This document shows positions 7,756 through 16,760 of a stretch of 64,000 nucleotides of DNA, piece after piece. The DNA is from UBA6244 sp963676875. Its GTDB lineage: Bacteria; Bacteroidota; Bacteroidia; Bacteroidales; F082. The stretch covers positions 1,116,001-1,180,000 of the forward strand of contig OY781436.1 in the NCBI GenBank assembly GCA_963676875.1. The letters are read 5' to 3'. The notes beneath the pieces were generated by a model. That model had not been told where the DNA came from, did no database searches, and saw nothing but the letters and a program-made list of their open reading frames with translations. How positions within the stretch are numbered: position 1 is the stretch's first letter; each line of letters starts with the position of its first letter. Both the position numbers and the translations under genes were made by a program.

Positions 7756-10488
7756 TTAATTATCAAGAATACAACGAACCGCCCCTCCGGTTGCCCTGGG
7801 AGTACCAGTAGCTGATGCAGAATGATCCACGTAGTACCATTTCATATGCGCTACAGTCGGATAAAGATTGGAATAGCCTCTTGACCAATAGTAACCCATG
7901 GAACCTACGTCTTCAATCACAGCATCCCCATTATCTCTTACTCCTCCAGCGGTTATTTTTAGGGGTGATGCAAAGCCACCTGTCCAACCAGTCCCATTGC
8001 TCCATTGCAACTCTTCATAATAATATTCATCCATGTCTGGGACGCGGAAATTGGCTGGACATGGATTGGCATCTCCATACCAAGTGAGGTGGTTATTGGT
8101 CGACCAATTTTCAGAACCCTTGATAAAGTCGTCATGACCCGGGTATTGAGTCGGACTCTGTGTGGTGGTGGTACCTGAGGTTCTGTTTTGATGTCCGTCA
8201 TCAACGCGCGCCCACTGGAATAAATCACCAAAAGCCTGAGTATCGGTGGCCGAAGTGGCAACACGAGAAGCCCCCAGGTTGCGATCCAACCAGCAACGAC
8301 CATTGTCCCCGACAACCGTACCATAAGTTACGCTGCTACCCTTGTAGGTGAAAGTTACATTGCTTCCGCATACGAATACCGTCAGTACTGCACCACTTGT
8401 ATAAACCGTACCACAAGTTCCGGTTACCACACATCTGTACCTAAAATTGTTCATCCCGGCAACAGTAGTTGTAATTGTAAGACTATTTGTAGTTACACCG
8501 GAGTATGTGCTGTTGTTTGAAAGATTGCTCCAGCTACTGCCTCCATTTGTGCTTAGTTGCCATAGATAAGTCAAGCTATTTCCATTTGCAGAGATCGAGA
8601 AACTGGCGTTTTGGCCGGGTACAACGATATCATTTTTAGGGTTACTGGAAGATGTTGTTACATATGGGTATAAATCTGCGTCCGAACTTGTTTCCGTTCC
8701 GTAAGTTCCTGTAACCACACACCTGTATTTATATTTATTCATGTCAGTACTTGGATAGTTGATGGTAAGTGTGGCGGTATTTACACCGGAGTAGATTCCT
8801 CCATTGGCGAGATCCGTCCAAGTTCCATAACTTCCCTTTCCTACATTTATCCACTCCAATTCCTGCCATTGATAGGTCAAGCTTGTTCCTGTTGCTGTTA
8901 CGCTAAAGGTGGCGGCTGAACCCGGGCAATATCGGGCATCGTCGGGTTGGGACGTAATAACCGTTGTAAAGCCTGCAGCAACGGCCAGACTACGTGATGT
9001 ACCATCGCCACAAGCATTAGATGGGGTAACGGTGATGTTGCCATTGGAGGTGCCTACGGTAACGGTGATGCTGTTGGTTCCTGTTCCGGCGGTAATACTC
9101 CAACCTGAGGGTACCGTCCATGCATAAGAAACTCCACTCACATTGGTCACACTATAAGTTTGCGAACTACCTGTAAGCGGGATTGTGTTTCCGGCAATGG
9201 CACTGGGCTGCGCCGGTGTGGCAGGAGAGGTAACGGCCAGAACACTCGCTGTACCATTTCCACAGGTATTGGAAGGCGTAACGGTGATGTTGCCATCGCC
9301 CACACCAGTACCTACTTGAACTGCAATGCTATTGGAGCCATTGCCTGACTGAATCACAAAGCCCGTGGGAACTGCCCAGGTGTAGGTAACCCCGGCCACG
9401 TTGGTTACACTGTAAATGTTGGCACTCGAGCCTTCGCAAGGAGCAACAGACCCGGCAATGGCGCTGGGCTGTGCCGGTGCGCCAAGAGAAGTAACGGCCA
9501 GAACACTTGGAGTACCATTTCCACAAGCATTGGAAGGTGTTACGGTGATATCGCCATCGGATGCACCTACTGTCACGGTCATGCTGTTGGTTCCTTGTCC
9601 GGCGGTAATATTCCATCCGGTGGGTACCGTCCAGGTGTAGGTTAACCCGGTAACGTTGTTAACGCTATATGTTTGACTGGTGCCTTCGCAGGGAGTTGTA
9701 TCACCTGCTATGGCGCTGGGCTGCGCAGGTACATCAGTTTCCAATTTATCCCAATTTGTACCATTGTGATAATCAACTGTGTTGGTAGTGGTATTGTAAA
9801 CCATCAACCCGGCCACAGGAAGTATTTGTTCAATTTGGGCGCTTGTCATGCGGGGCAACAACAAACCTTTTGTGGTACTTTTTACTTCCAACATGGCAGA
9901 TGGATCCGGTGCACTGCCATCAGTATTTATGGACACGCCATTTGCAGTTAACGAACCTGCTCCTGTGGTAGTGGTTAAGAATGTTTTACATACGGTTTCC
10001 CATGAAGTACCATTATAATACCTGATGCTGTTTATGGTATTATCAAAGTAAATCAATCCTGCAACAGGTGTCAAGGAAGCTTCTAGGGTAACAGGGATCA
10101 GCATCCCTTTTTCATCAGAGGACACATCCAAAATCGCTGATGTGTTGGGCTGGGCACCTGTCAAATTTATGGCTACACCACCCCCGGCACTGGTGGTTCC
10201 GGAAACGGCGGATTTAAATGAGCGTGAAAGTTCATGCCAACCGTCGGCGGTATAACAGTTAAATCTGTTTGATGAGGTGTTAAAGATTAGCAATCCGATG
10301 GCCGGATTTGGAATGGCATTGCGCTGTATATCTGTCATTCTGGGAAGTAACATCCCCGAGTTATTGCTCTTGACATCCAGCATGGCAGCAGCATCGGGAG
10401 TACTGCCATCGTTGTTAATGGCTACCTGAGCCATCATACTTATGGTGGTTATCAATACCGCCAAAGTAAGAAAAATAAATTTTTTCAT
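7756..10488 (-). CDS. Large secreted protein: repeat modules, PKD/Ig-like domains and a FISUMP C-terminal domain
   Basis: 910 aa with signal peptide (MKKFIFLTLAVLITTISMMA). Residues ~22-250 hold three copies of a module with DGSxPDxxAMLDVKS followed by GMLLPRMT, seen in many secreted Bacteroidota proteins. Residues ~250-510 hold three tandem PKD-like domains, each starting PAQPSAIAG, with TYTWTVPTGW and ITVTPSNACGNGT. Next come two Ig-like domains (SQPDDARYCPGSAATFSV.. and VPGQNASFSISANG..), each with a YRCVVTG strand. The last ~200 residues (CWLDRNLGAS, NPCPANFRVPDMDE, YYWSRGY, RATGGAVRCI) match the Fibrobacter succinogenes major paralogous domain. This suggests cell-surface binding or adhesion; no catalytic site is recognised. 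No classical T9SS tail is seen. Confidence 0.85.
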   Translation of the reverse strand: MKKFIFLTLAVLITTISMMAQVAINNDGSTPDAAAMLDVKSNNSGMLLPRMTDIQRNAIPNPAIGLLIFNTSSNRFNCYTADGWHELSRSFKSAVSGTTSAGGGVAINLTGAQPNTSAILDVSSDEKGMLIPVTLEASLTPVAGLIYFDNTINSIRYYNGTSWETVCKTFLTTTTGAGSLTANGVSINTDGSAPDPSAMLEVKSTTKGLLLPRMTSAQIEQILPVAGLMVYNTTTNTVDYHNGTNWDKLETDVPAQPSAIAGDTTPCEGTSQTYSVNNVTGLTYTWTVPTGWNITAGQGTNSMTVTVGASDGDITVTPSNACGNGTPSVLAVTSLGAPAQPSAIAGSVAPCEGSSANIYSVTNVAGVTYTWAVPTGFVIQSGNGSNSIAVQVGTGVGDGNITVTPSNTCGNGTASVLAVTSPATPAQPSAIAGNTIPLTGSSQTYSVTNVSGVSYAWTVPSGWSITAGTGTNSITVTVGTSNGNITVTPSNACGDGTSRSLAVAAGFTTVITSQPDDARYCPGSAATFSVTATGTSLTYQWQELEWINVGKGSYGTWTDLANGGIYSGVNTATLTINYPSTDMNKYKYRCVVTGTYGTETSSDADLYPYVTTSSSNPKNDIVVPGQNASFSISANGNSLTYLWQLSTNGGSSWSNLSNNSTYSGVTTNSLTITTTVAGMNNFRYRCVVTGTCGTVYTSGAVLTVFVCGSNVTFTYKGSSVTYGTVVGDNGRCWLDRNLGASRVATSATDTQAFGDLFQWARVDDGHQNRTSGTTTTQSPTQYPGHDDFIKGSENWSTNNHLTWYGDANPCPANFRVPDMDEYYYEELQWSNGTGWTGGFASPLKITAGGVRDNGDAVIEDVGSMGYYWSRGYSNLYPTVAHMKWYYVDHSASATGTPRATGGAVRCILDN

Positions 10489-10640
10489 GATGATAATTTT
10501 AAATTATTGATAAATATTAATTTATTGTATATTAATTTTTCGCGTGTAAGGAAAAACTGTTCGGGCTAAACCCGATGGAAGGAGTTGAAAGGTGGAAGTT
10601 CTCTTTTTTACCCGCTCTCCAATTCACCTTTTCGTGATTT

Positions 10641-11267
10641 CTAAACCTTCGGGGGCGGCGAAGGCGGGCAAATAAATGGGGTTGGAAAATTACTTGTCAC
10701 ATCACCCCGATGCTGAAATGCAGAGGGGACGGGTTTTTCTGATACACTAACAGTGGCAGGATTTACGAAAAACTGGGAAACTACATGTGTGAGCACAACA
10801 TCATGATTTTGATGAAAGAAGCTCAGTCGAATTATCCGGGCAGCTCCGTGGGTATGAACCCCGCTGCATGCATCAACCACCAGACTAGCCGTTGGCAACA
10901 GAAACAGAGAGTAGTTGTTCAGGACTAAATGTGAGGAATTTTTGAGTTGTAATAAAACAACTATGTATAAAGGACTTGTTAAGGTAATATCACTACCATT
11001 GAGTTGGAGGTTTGAGATGGCAAATCCATTGCCATCGATAATTCCGTTGGGGCAGTCACGCATCACCAGTTGACCATTTCCCCGGACATTGGCAAAACTA
11101 TACCAACTGCCCTTGTATATCACCAGCTGAGCATCCTCCACTAATTCAAGATTTGCAGCCTGATACAAGGTGCAGGATTGGCCTTGCTTCTGCTCACATT
11201 CTGAGGCTGTTATACCAAGACAGAATAGCAAAAACGTAATAAGTAATATATATCGAATATTCAACAT
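10641..11267 (-). CDS. Secreted protein of unknown function
   Basis: 208 aa, starting with a clear signal peptide (MLNIRYILLITFLLFCLGITAS). The first part (LELVEDAQLVIYKGSWYSFANVRGNGQLVMRDCPNGIIDGNG..) has the short alternating hydrophobic strands of a beta-helix or Ig-like fold, and there are four cysteines within the first ~75 residues. The tail is proline-rich (PTPFICPPSPPPKV). I recognise no family. Codon use resembles neighbours. It is followed by the 910-aa secreted protein in the same direction after about 150 bases, which may or may not be co-transcription. Confidence 0.5.
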   Translation of the reverse strand: MLNIRYILLITFLLFCLGITASECEQKQGQSCTLYQAANLELVEDAQLVIYKGSWYSFANVRGNGQLVMRDCPNGIIDGNGFAISNLQLNGSDITLTSPLYIVVLLQLKNSSHLVLNNYSLFLLPTASLVVDACSGVHTHGAARIIRLSFFHQNHDVVLTHVVSQFFVNPATVSVSEKPVPSAFQHRGDVTSNFPTPFICPPSPPPKV

Positions 11268-11489
11268 CTTACTAATTCGTTGATTGGCGATAGTCTCTCA
11301 GATAACCTGACGCCATTCCGGAAAAACTATTCAAACCGATACCACGGAAAAAATTATGGAAACACAAGAAAAACCCTTTAAAAATGACTTTGCAACAGCC
11401 ATCATCTTGAATCAGCCTCTTTGGTGAAATTGCAAACCGATTTGAAATGGTAAAATATGCTTTCAATTTTTAGGATTAATTTATTAGAG

Positions 11490-11594
11490 TTATTTCTTCC
11501 TAATATTTTCTCGATGCAATTTAGGAACAACACGAGCCTTTTTCATAAACAGTTCCGTTACAATAGCGTTAGCGAATTTTAATGTGTGTTTCAT
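11490..11594 (-). CDS. Possible 34-aa basic peptide
   Basis: An ATG at 11594 opens a 34-codon frame beginning MKHTLKFANAIVTELFMKK and ending ..LHRENIRKK, strongly basic with an amphipathic helix character. It lies alone in a gene-poor stretch upstream of the secreted 208-aa gene and on the same strand. No family is known to me, and such a short frame can occur by chance. Confidence 0.25.
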   Translation of the reverse strand: MKHTLKFANAIVTELFMKKARVVPKLHRENIRKK

Positions 11595-12109
11595 AATAGT
11601 TTTTGTATTTCTTATCTATTTGTTTTTCTTTGTTTTATACAGGTGTTTTTTTTGAAGGATATTTATAAAAACAGGTCATAACAGAACATTTTCGACCGAA
11701 TTGGAATGAAATATGGGATTTGAAATCAGCCGTATTTAAAAATCCCCTGAAGCGACACGCCACCCTTAATATCTATATATAAGGTTGTTATGTGACATTT
11801 TTTATACGCGCGTTGTTTTTGCGTTGTTTTTGCTAAAAATCCAAAAAATCGTCAATTTGAATGTTCCAAATGCGTTTTACGTGAAAAAAAACGAGTATTC
11901 ATTTTGATCATTTTTGGTGCATTTTTTAGTCCAGAAAGATTTACTCTATTGGAGCATACCCACCTAAAAAAATAAATGAACTTATGTGGTGATAATGGTT
12001 ACGTAACGAGGTCATTCTATCAATACTGCAAAAAAACTAACCCTGCCACCTTCCTTAAAAACAAAATTGCTCATCCTTGTTTTTCATTGCGTTATGCTAA
12101 TTTTAAGTC

Positions 12110-12220
12110 TTAACTCGTGCCAATGGCACAATTTACGACCAAAAAAATGTAATTTCCACCACCGGCATGCATTCGGAACAAATAAACCCCGTTTGTTTTG
12201 TCAATAATCAGGTGAAGTGA
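12110..12220 (-). pseudogene. Remnant of a T9SS C-terminal sorting domain
   Basis: The minus-strand frame ending at the stop 12110-12112 reads SLHLIIDKTNGVYLFRMHAG and continues GGNYIFLVVNC. This is the typical last strands of a type A T9SS sorting domain (..NGVYLFRMHAGG..). The frame is cut exactly at the boundary of the 121-bp repeat. Beyond the repeat the minus strand continues with a 20-odd-codon open stretch (..TGIVSVDSLFRQVVSNT) that could be another piece of the same lost gene. No start or body remains. Confidence 0.55.
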
Positions 12221-12221
12221 A

Positions 12222-12342
12222 TTATACCAACTATAAAATGAAGTTAGCACTACGTTGTTTATGTATAATGCCGATATAGAATTGAAGAGGTTTCAGGAGC
12301 GAAGCGAACTTAAAGCTCATTTCAATTCATAATCGGTATTAC
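12222..12342 (-). repeat. 121-bp dispersed palindromic repeat, copy 2
   Basis: This is the inverted copy of 5617-5737, about 6.5 kb away. It directly abuts the T9SS sorting-domain relic, so insertion of this element may have broken that gene. Confidence 0.85.
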
Positions 12343-12506
12343 TCACAACCTGACGAAACAAGCTATCCACACTCACGATCCCAGTGTCCTCAGCTCCGGT
12401 TTCCTGTCAACAAACCGGGAGGAGAACATCTTTTTATTAAGCTAACTTTATTTTTCTGTTAAGTTTTTTGCACTTTTGTTCCCAACTTCAATAGCTTACA
12501 AAAGGC

Positions 12507-14468
12507 ATGACCATACTACCTTCAACAAAACATATATTTCTCTTTATCAAGACCTATCTGCTGGTTTTGACCATATTTACCCTATTCAGACTATTGCTCT
12601 TCATCACCGAACTTGATCGGGTGAATATGTCCGAAATGGACTTAGCAACCATTTTCCGCGCTTTTATCATGGGTATCAGGTTCGATATTGTTATTAGCGG
12701 ATATATTCTGGTCTTACCTGCTCTGGTGATTTCGGTAATGGCCGTAATCCGGAAAAACAACAAGTTTGTATTCCGGGTGGTTTTCATTTGGATATTCATT
12801 CTTTTCAGTGCGGCATTTATGATAAGTGCCGCCGACATTCCATATTTCAATCAGTTCTTCTCACGGTTTTCCATGGCTGCCTTCGAATGGATCGACCATC
12901 CCGGGTTTGTTTTCGACATGATCCGTCAGGAGCCAAGATATTATTTAATTCTTGTCCCTTTCATTCTTGTTGAAATCCTGTTTTACAAGTTGTTAAACAG
13001 AATTTTTTTAAAAAGAAATCCATTATCTGACAGTAACAACCGCTGGACAACGGCAGCTGTTTCACTACTATTTCTCGGGGTTATTTTTCTTGGCATTCGG
13101 GGACGAATAGAAAAGAAATCGCCCATACGAATTGGCACGGCCTACTTTTGCAACGATGCCTTCCTAAACCAACTGGGTCTAAATCCTGTATTTACCTTGA
13201 TGCGTTCTTTTTTAGACGACCTCGACGACAGCAATGCCACCATACATCTCATGGCAGATGAACAGGCCATAAAGCTTGTCCAATCAAATTTGGATATCCG
13301 GAATACGATGACGGCATCGCCCATTGCAAGGAAAATTCAGGTGGACTCCATCAACCCCAACCCTCCCAACGTGGTTCTTGTGATCATGGAAAGCATGAGT
13401 GCGGCAAAAATGTCGCGCCACGGAAACCCTAACCACCTCACGCCCTTTCTTGATAGTTTGTCACGACAATCGCTTTATTTTGAGAACATCTACACGGCAG
13501 GAAAACACACTTTTAACGGAATATTTGGATCACTATTTTCATTTCCGGCACTCTACCGGCAGCATCCCATGAAAAAAATCCGTAAACAGCACGGAATAAG
13601 TTCTATTCTTCACCAGCATGGTTATACCACCATGTATTTTACTACCCACGACGGCCAGTTCGACAATGTGGAAGGCTTCCTGATGGCCAACGATTTCGAC
13701 CGGGTGGTGAGTCAGTCCGACTATCCTGCCGATAAAATAAAGACTACGCTTGGTGTACCCGACGACTATTTATTTGAGTTTTCCATGCCCATCATCGACC
13801 AAATGCACAAGCAAGGCAAGCCATTTTTTGCTGCATTCATGACGGCAAGCGATCATGGTCCGTTTTACATTCCGGAATATTTTACCCCTCTACATGAAGA
13901 AACGCGTCTGGGAATCGTGGAATACGCCGATTGGTCGCTGAAACAACTCATCCGTATGGCCTCCGGCAAACCCTGGTTCGACAACACCATTTTTGTATTT
14001 GTGGCCGACCATGGTGCACCCCTGACGGCAACTTATGATTTGTCGCTCGACTATTTTCATTCACCCCTCATTTTCTATGCGCCCAAACTCTTTTCTGAAC
14101 CCGAGACCTTTGATTGTATCGGTGGACAAATCGACCTAGGGCCTACCCTCTTGGGATTATTGCAATTACCCTATGTCAACAATTCGCTGGGCATTGACCT
14201 TTTGCACGAAAGCCGACCGTGTATTTTCATTAACGACGACGATAAAATTGGGGTTCTTGACAAGAATTTCCTGTTGATTCTTAACAATAAAAAGGAAACC
14301 GGTTTGTACGACTATCCCAATCATAACACAAATAACCTGATCAAAGAATTTCCTGAAAAAGCAAAATTCATGGAAGACTACGCCAAAGCCAACCTGCAGG
14401 TTTTTCAATGGATGATTAACCAAAACTCATTTGAGGTGACTGAGAACCGAGAACCATCGAGTAATTAA
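12507..14468 (+). CDS. LtaS-like sulfatase-fold phosphotransferase (inner membrane)
   Basis: 653 aa. The N-terminal ~200 residues hold about five membrane segments (IFLFIKTYLLVLTIFTLFRLLLF, GYILVLPALVISVMAVI, VVFIWIFILFSAAFMIS, YYLILVPFILVEILFY and the segment around AVSLLFLGVIFLGIR). The outer domain has alkaline-phosphatase/sulfatase fold motifs: NVVLVIMESMS with the metal-binding Glu, TAGKHTFNGIFGSL with the expected threonine nucleophile, YFTTHDGQFDN, ASDHGPFYIP and VFVADHGAPL. Lipoteichoic-acid synthases and phosphoglycerol or phosphoethanolamine transferases share this layout. A Gram-negative owner suggests headgroup transfer to glycan or lipid rather than LTA. It appears monocistronic and ends just before a repeat array. 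Confidence 0.85.
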   Translation: MTILPSTKHIFLFIKTYLLVLTIFTLFRLLLFITELDRVNMSEMDLATIFRAFIMGIRFDIVISGYILVLPALVISVMAVIRKNNKFVFRVVFIWIFILFSAAFMISAADIPYFNQFFSRFSMAAFEWIDHPGFVFDMIRQEPRYYLILVPFILVEILFYKLLNRIFLKRNPLSDSNNRWTTAAVSLLFLGVIFLGIRGRIEKKSPIRIGTAYFCNDAFLNQLGLNPVFTLMRSFLDDLDDSNATIHLMADEQAIKLVQSNLDIRNTMTASPIARKIQVDSINPNPPNVVLVIMESMSAAKMSRHGNPNHLTPFLDSLSRQSLYFENIYTAGKHTFNGIFGSLFSFPALYRQHPMKKIRKQHGISSILHQHGYTTMYFTTHDGQFDNVEGFLMANDFDRVVSQSDYPADKIKTTLGVPDDYLFEFSMPIIDQMHKQGKPFFAAFMTASDHGPFYIPEYFTPLHEETRLGIVEYADWSLKQLIRMASGKPWFDNTIFVFVADHGAPLTATYDLSLDYFHSPLIFYAPKLFSEPETFDCIGGQIDLGPTLLGLLQLPYVNNSLGIDLLHESRPCIFINDDDKIGVLDKNFLLILNNKKETGLYDYPNHNTNNLIKEFPEKAKFMEDYAKANLQVFQWMINQNSFEVTENREPSSN

Positions 14469-14527
14469 GGGTTTAGCAATGTGTTGATTTGAATGGGTAA
14501 AAGTTTTGAAATAAATATTGTTTGAGT

Positions 14528-15007
14528 TGCCACCCCTCCTCCTTACTCCTCCCCAAAGGAGAGGAGCGATAATTTATTCGTAATTAATGGTTTACAGTGA
14601 ATTTTTCGACAATCAATCGCCTTTCCCCTTGGGGGAAAGGTAAGGGATAGGGGTTAGGGAGGCGAAATGTATATTCTCCTGCTATTATATGAAACAAAAA
14701 AAGCCTGACCTGCCACCCCTCCTCCTTACTCCTCCCCAAAGGAGAGGAGCGATAATTTATTCGTAATTAATGGTTTACAGTGAACTATTCGACAATCGAT
14801 CGCCTTTCCCCTTGGGGGAATGTTAAGTGATAGGGGTTTGGGAGGCGAAATGTATATTTTCCTGCTATTAAATGAAACAAAAAAAGCCTGACCTGCCACC
14901 CCTCCTCCCTGCTCCTCCCCGAAGGAGAGGAGCGATAATTTATTCGTAATTAATGGTTTACAGTGTATTTTTCGACAATCGATCGCCTTTCCCCTTGGGG
15001 GAAAGGT
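14528..15007. repeat. 183-bp tandem repeat array, left part (copies 1, 2 and the first 114 bases of copy 3)
   Basis: Unit starts are at 14528, 14711 and 14894, exactly 183 bases apart, with few substitutions. Each unit contains two hairpins: an ACTCCTCCCC/GGAGAGGAG type near its start and CCTTTCCCC-TT-GGGGGAAAGG in the middle. It also contains an AT-rich GATAATTTATTCGTAATTAA segment. Copy 3 is broken at 15007 by an insertion sequence and resumes at 16784. No frame is conserved across the units. Confidence 0.9.
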
Positions 15008-15030
15008 CTTGAGTTTGGATTTAACTAGAT

Positions 15031-15069
15031 AAAAAAAGTCAAAAGAATGTAGATCTTTTGACTTTTTTT
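15031..15069 (+). terminator. Insulating terminator inside the IS left end
   Basis: The perfect 16-bp stem has AAAAAAAGTCAAAAGA at 15031-15046 and its complement at 15054-15069, with a 7-base loop. A T-run and an A-run at the two sides make it bidirectional. It would stop outside transcription from entering the transposase operon. Confidence 0.8.
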
Positions 15070-15080
15070 TATAGTTTTGT

Positions 15081-15100
15081 ATCTAGTTATACAACTAGAT
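15081..15100. promoter_or_regulatory. Palindromic operator candidate upstream of the IS AbrB-like gene
   Basis: ATCTAGTT (15081-15088) and AACTAGAT (15093-15100) form an inverted repeat around ATAC, 19 bases before the AbrB-like start codon. A third AACTAGAT occurs at 15023-15030 near the IS end. AbrB/MazE-type proteins commonly bind palindromes in their own promoter, so autoregulation of the transposase operon is a reasonable inference. Confidence 0.45.
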
Positions 15101-15119
15101 ACATTAAATTTAAATTATC

Positions 15120-15329
15120 ATGGGATATCCAACAAAAATCCAACTAATTAAAAGAGAATCCAGTGAACAATGGTATATTAATTTCCCATCTGCCGTTGCG
15201 CAAGCAATGGAATTTGAGAAAGGAGAAGTTGTCGAATGGGTTATTGAGAACAGGAAAAAAATGGTTCTAAAAAGGCCTAATCCGATAGAATCGGAGACTA
15301 AAAAAAACACTCAAAAGAGACCTGATTGA
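15120..15329 (+). CDS. Small AbrB/MazE-like protein encoded inside the IS
   Basis: 69 aa: KIQLIKRESSEQWYINFPSA, then AVAQAMEFEKGEVVEWVIE and KKMVLKRP. The pattern (polar strand, two-residue turn, (I/L)P/FPxAxAxxLxxxxGxxVxW) resembles the swapped-hairpin AbrB/SpoVT DNA-binding fold, here with ..FPSAVAQAMEFEKGEVVEW. The stop is four bases before the transposase start, so both form one operon within the IS. No toxin partner is present, so it is more likely a regulator or accessory factor of transposition than an antitoxin. The assignment rests on the short motif only. Confidence 0.6.
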   Translation: MGYPTKIQLIKRESSEQWYINFPSAVAQAMEFEKGEVVEWVIENRKKMVLKRPNPIESETKKNTQKRPD

Positions 15330-15333
15330 TGAA

Positions 15334-16749
15334 TTGGATAGCTTGATAAACGAATGTCATTGTGCTTTCTCCAATCATGAGTCGTGGAAACGATCAAGAG
15401 AACTTATGTATGGAAGTCTAAATTGCATGGGACGCCACACAGTAACAGGAATGCTATCCGCAGCAGGACATCAGTTTCATGATTGGTCATCAGCCTATCG
15501 ACTCTTTAGTCAGAATCGGATTAATATTGAGAAAATAATGAATGTTATACAAGCTAATGTTCTAAAAGAAACCTCAGAATGCAGCCATATTATTGCACAC
15601 ATGGATGATACAATAATTAAGAAGACAGGGAAAAAGATACCTGGTACTGCATGGAGAAGAGATCCCCTAGGCCCTCCTTTTCATACTAATTTTATTTGGG
15701 GTCAGCGTTTTATTCAGGTTTCAATGGCCTTGGCAATTGATGGTGAGATAGGTCAATCCAGGGCTATTCCTGTTGATTTTCATCACTGCCCAACAGTACT
15801 TCGTCCAAAGAAAAATGCTGCCCAGCAAGAGGTTACACAGTATAATGAAGAAAAGAAAATTGCCAAACTAAGCAAACAGGGTAGTGATCGAATCAAATTA
15901 CTCAGGGGAAATTTAGATACCCAGGGGGCAACTGACAAACAACTGATCTTAAGTGTTGATGGGAGTTATACAAATGGAGAGGTATTGAAAAATCTACCAC
16001 AAAGGGTTACGCTGATAGGCAGAATTAGAAAAGACACACGATTGTTTACGATTCCGGAAAAACAACCTCAAAAAGGAAGGAAACGCGTTTATGGAGAACA
16101 ACTTCCAACACCAGAGCAAATCCGACAATCAGATGAGTATCCATGGCAAGAAGTAAACGCTTGGGCAGCAGGAAAAACACACGAATTTAATGTAAAAGTA
16201 ATCAACAATATACGTTGGAAATCTGCTGGTCAAAATCACGACTTAAAGTTAGTTGTAATACGGCCGCTAGGTTATAGACTTACAAAAGGATCGAAAATAC
16301 TCTACCGTCAACCCGCCTATCTTATTTGCTCGGATACAGAATTAAATCTACAGACACTCCTTCAATCTTACTTATGGAGATGGGAAATAGAGGTCAACTT
16401 TCGCGAAGAGAAATCAATGATGGGATGTGGTCAGGCACAAGTAAGAAACATTAAATCGGCAGTAAATGTCCCTGCCTTTATTGCGGCCACCTACGCCTTA
16501 TTACACATTGCCAGCCACAGAACTTATCAAAAATCAAATAACCCAACTATCCCAAGACCAAAATGGTACACGAACGAAAATAAAGACCGCATTACCACCG
16601 GTGATTTACTTAACAATATTAGAGCCCATTTGCATGCCAAAGCAGTTGGAATGAATTTCGACGACTTCGTGAACAAACATATCAGGTTACCAAGCCTTCA
16701 AAATGAAAAAAACCTCAATGTTTTAGCACCCTTCTATGTGAGAAATTAG
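15334..16749 (+). CDS. IS4-superfamily DDE transposase
   Basis: 471 aa from a TTG at 15334; no in-frame ATG precedes Met25. The catalytic pattern is D91/D92 in HMDDTIIKKTGK, D209 in ILSVDGSYTN and the YREK signature Y346-x2-R349-x3-E353-x6-K360 in YLWRWEIEVNFREEK, exactly the spacing that defines the IS4 superfamily. The frame is full length and ends 11 bases into the right inverted repeat region. It is probably translated together with the AbrB-like gene. The subgroup (IS701, ISH3 or IS1634) cannot be fixed by eye. Confidence 0.9.
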   Translation: MDSLINECHCAFSNHESWKRSRELMYGSLNCMGRHTVTGMLSAAGHQFHDWSSAYRLFSQNRINIEKIMNVIQANVLKETSECSHIIAHMDDTIIKKTGKKIPGTAWRRDPLGPPFHTNFIWGQRFIQVSMALAIDGEIGQSRAIPVDFHHCPTVLRPKKNAAQQEVTQYNEEKKIAKLSKQGSDRIKLLRGNLDTQGATDKQLILSVDGSYTNGEVLKNLPQRVTLIGRIRKDTRLFTIPEKQPQKGRKRVYGEQLPTPEQIRQSDEYPWQEVNAWAAGKTHEFNVKVINNIRWKSAGQNHDLKLVVIRPLGYRLTKGSKILYRQPAYLICSDTELNLQTLLQSYLWRWEIEVNFREEKSMMGCGQAQVRNIKSAVNVPAFIAATYALLHIASHRTYQKSNNPTIPRPKWYTNENKDRITTGDLLNNIRAHLHAKAVGMNFDDFVNKHIRLPSLQNEKNLNVLAPFYVRN

Positions 16750-16760
16750 CCAAACTCAAG

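Larger units (their letters stand above)
11595..12506. other. Gene-poor AT-rich stretch with a relic and a dispersed repeat
   Basis: No intact gene is visible in about 900 bases. It contains a short GCGTTGTTTTT direct repeat at about 11810-11832, a fragment of a T9SS sorting domain (12110-12220), copy 2 of the 121-bp repeat (12222-12342) and the upstream region of the LtaS-like gene. The last 40 bases before that gene contain GCACTTTTG, a near match to a -7 box. Confidence 0.6.
15008..16760 (+). mobile_element. IS4-superfamily insertion sequence, 1753 bp, with 23-bp target duplication
   Basis: The ends are perfect 11-bp inverted repeats, CTTGAGTTTGG at 15008-15018 and CCAAACTCAAG at 16750-16760. 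They are flanked by identical 23-bp direct repeats at 14985-15007 and 16761-16783, covering the CCTTTCCCC..GGGGAAAGG palindrome of the 183-bp unit. Removing the element plus one direct repeat restores a copy 3 of exactly 183 bases. It carries a transcription terminator near its left end, an AbrB-like gene and a transposase. Target duplications this long are known from IS1634-type members of the IS4 superfamily. Confidence 0.92.

Noticed and set aside
11272..11466. 64-codon frame on the minus strand, tightly placed before the secreted 208-aa gene
   Set aside because: It has only a TTG start with a stop codon two codons upstream, no recognisable domain and odd composition. It is more likely chance despite the four-base spacing.
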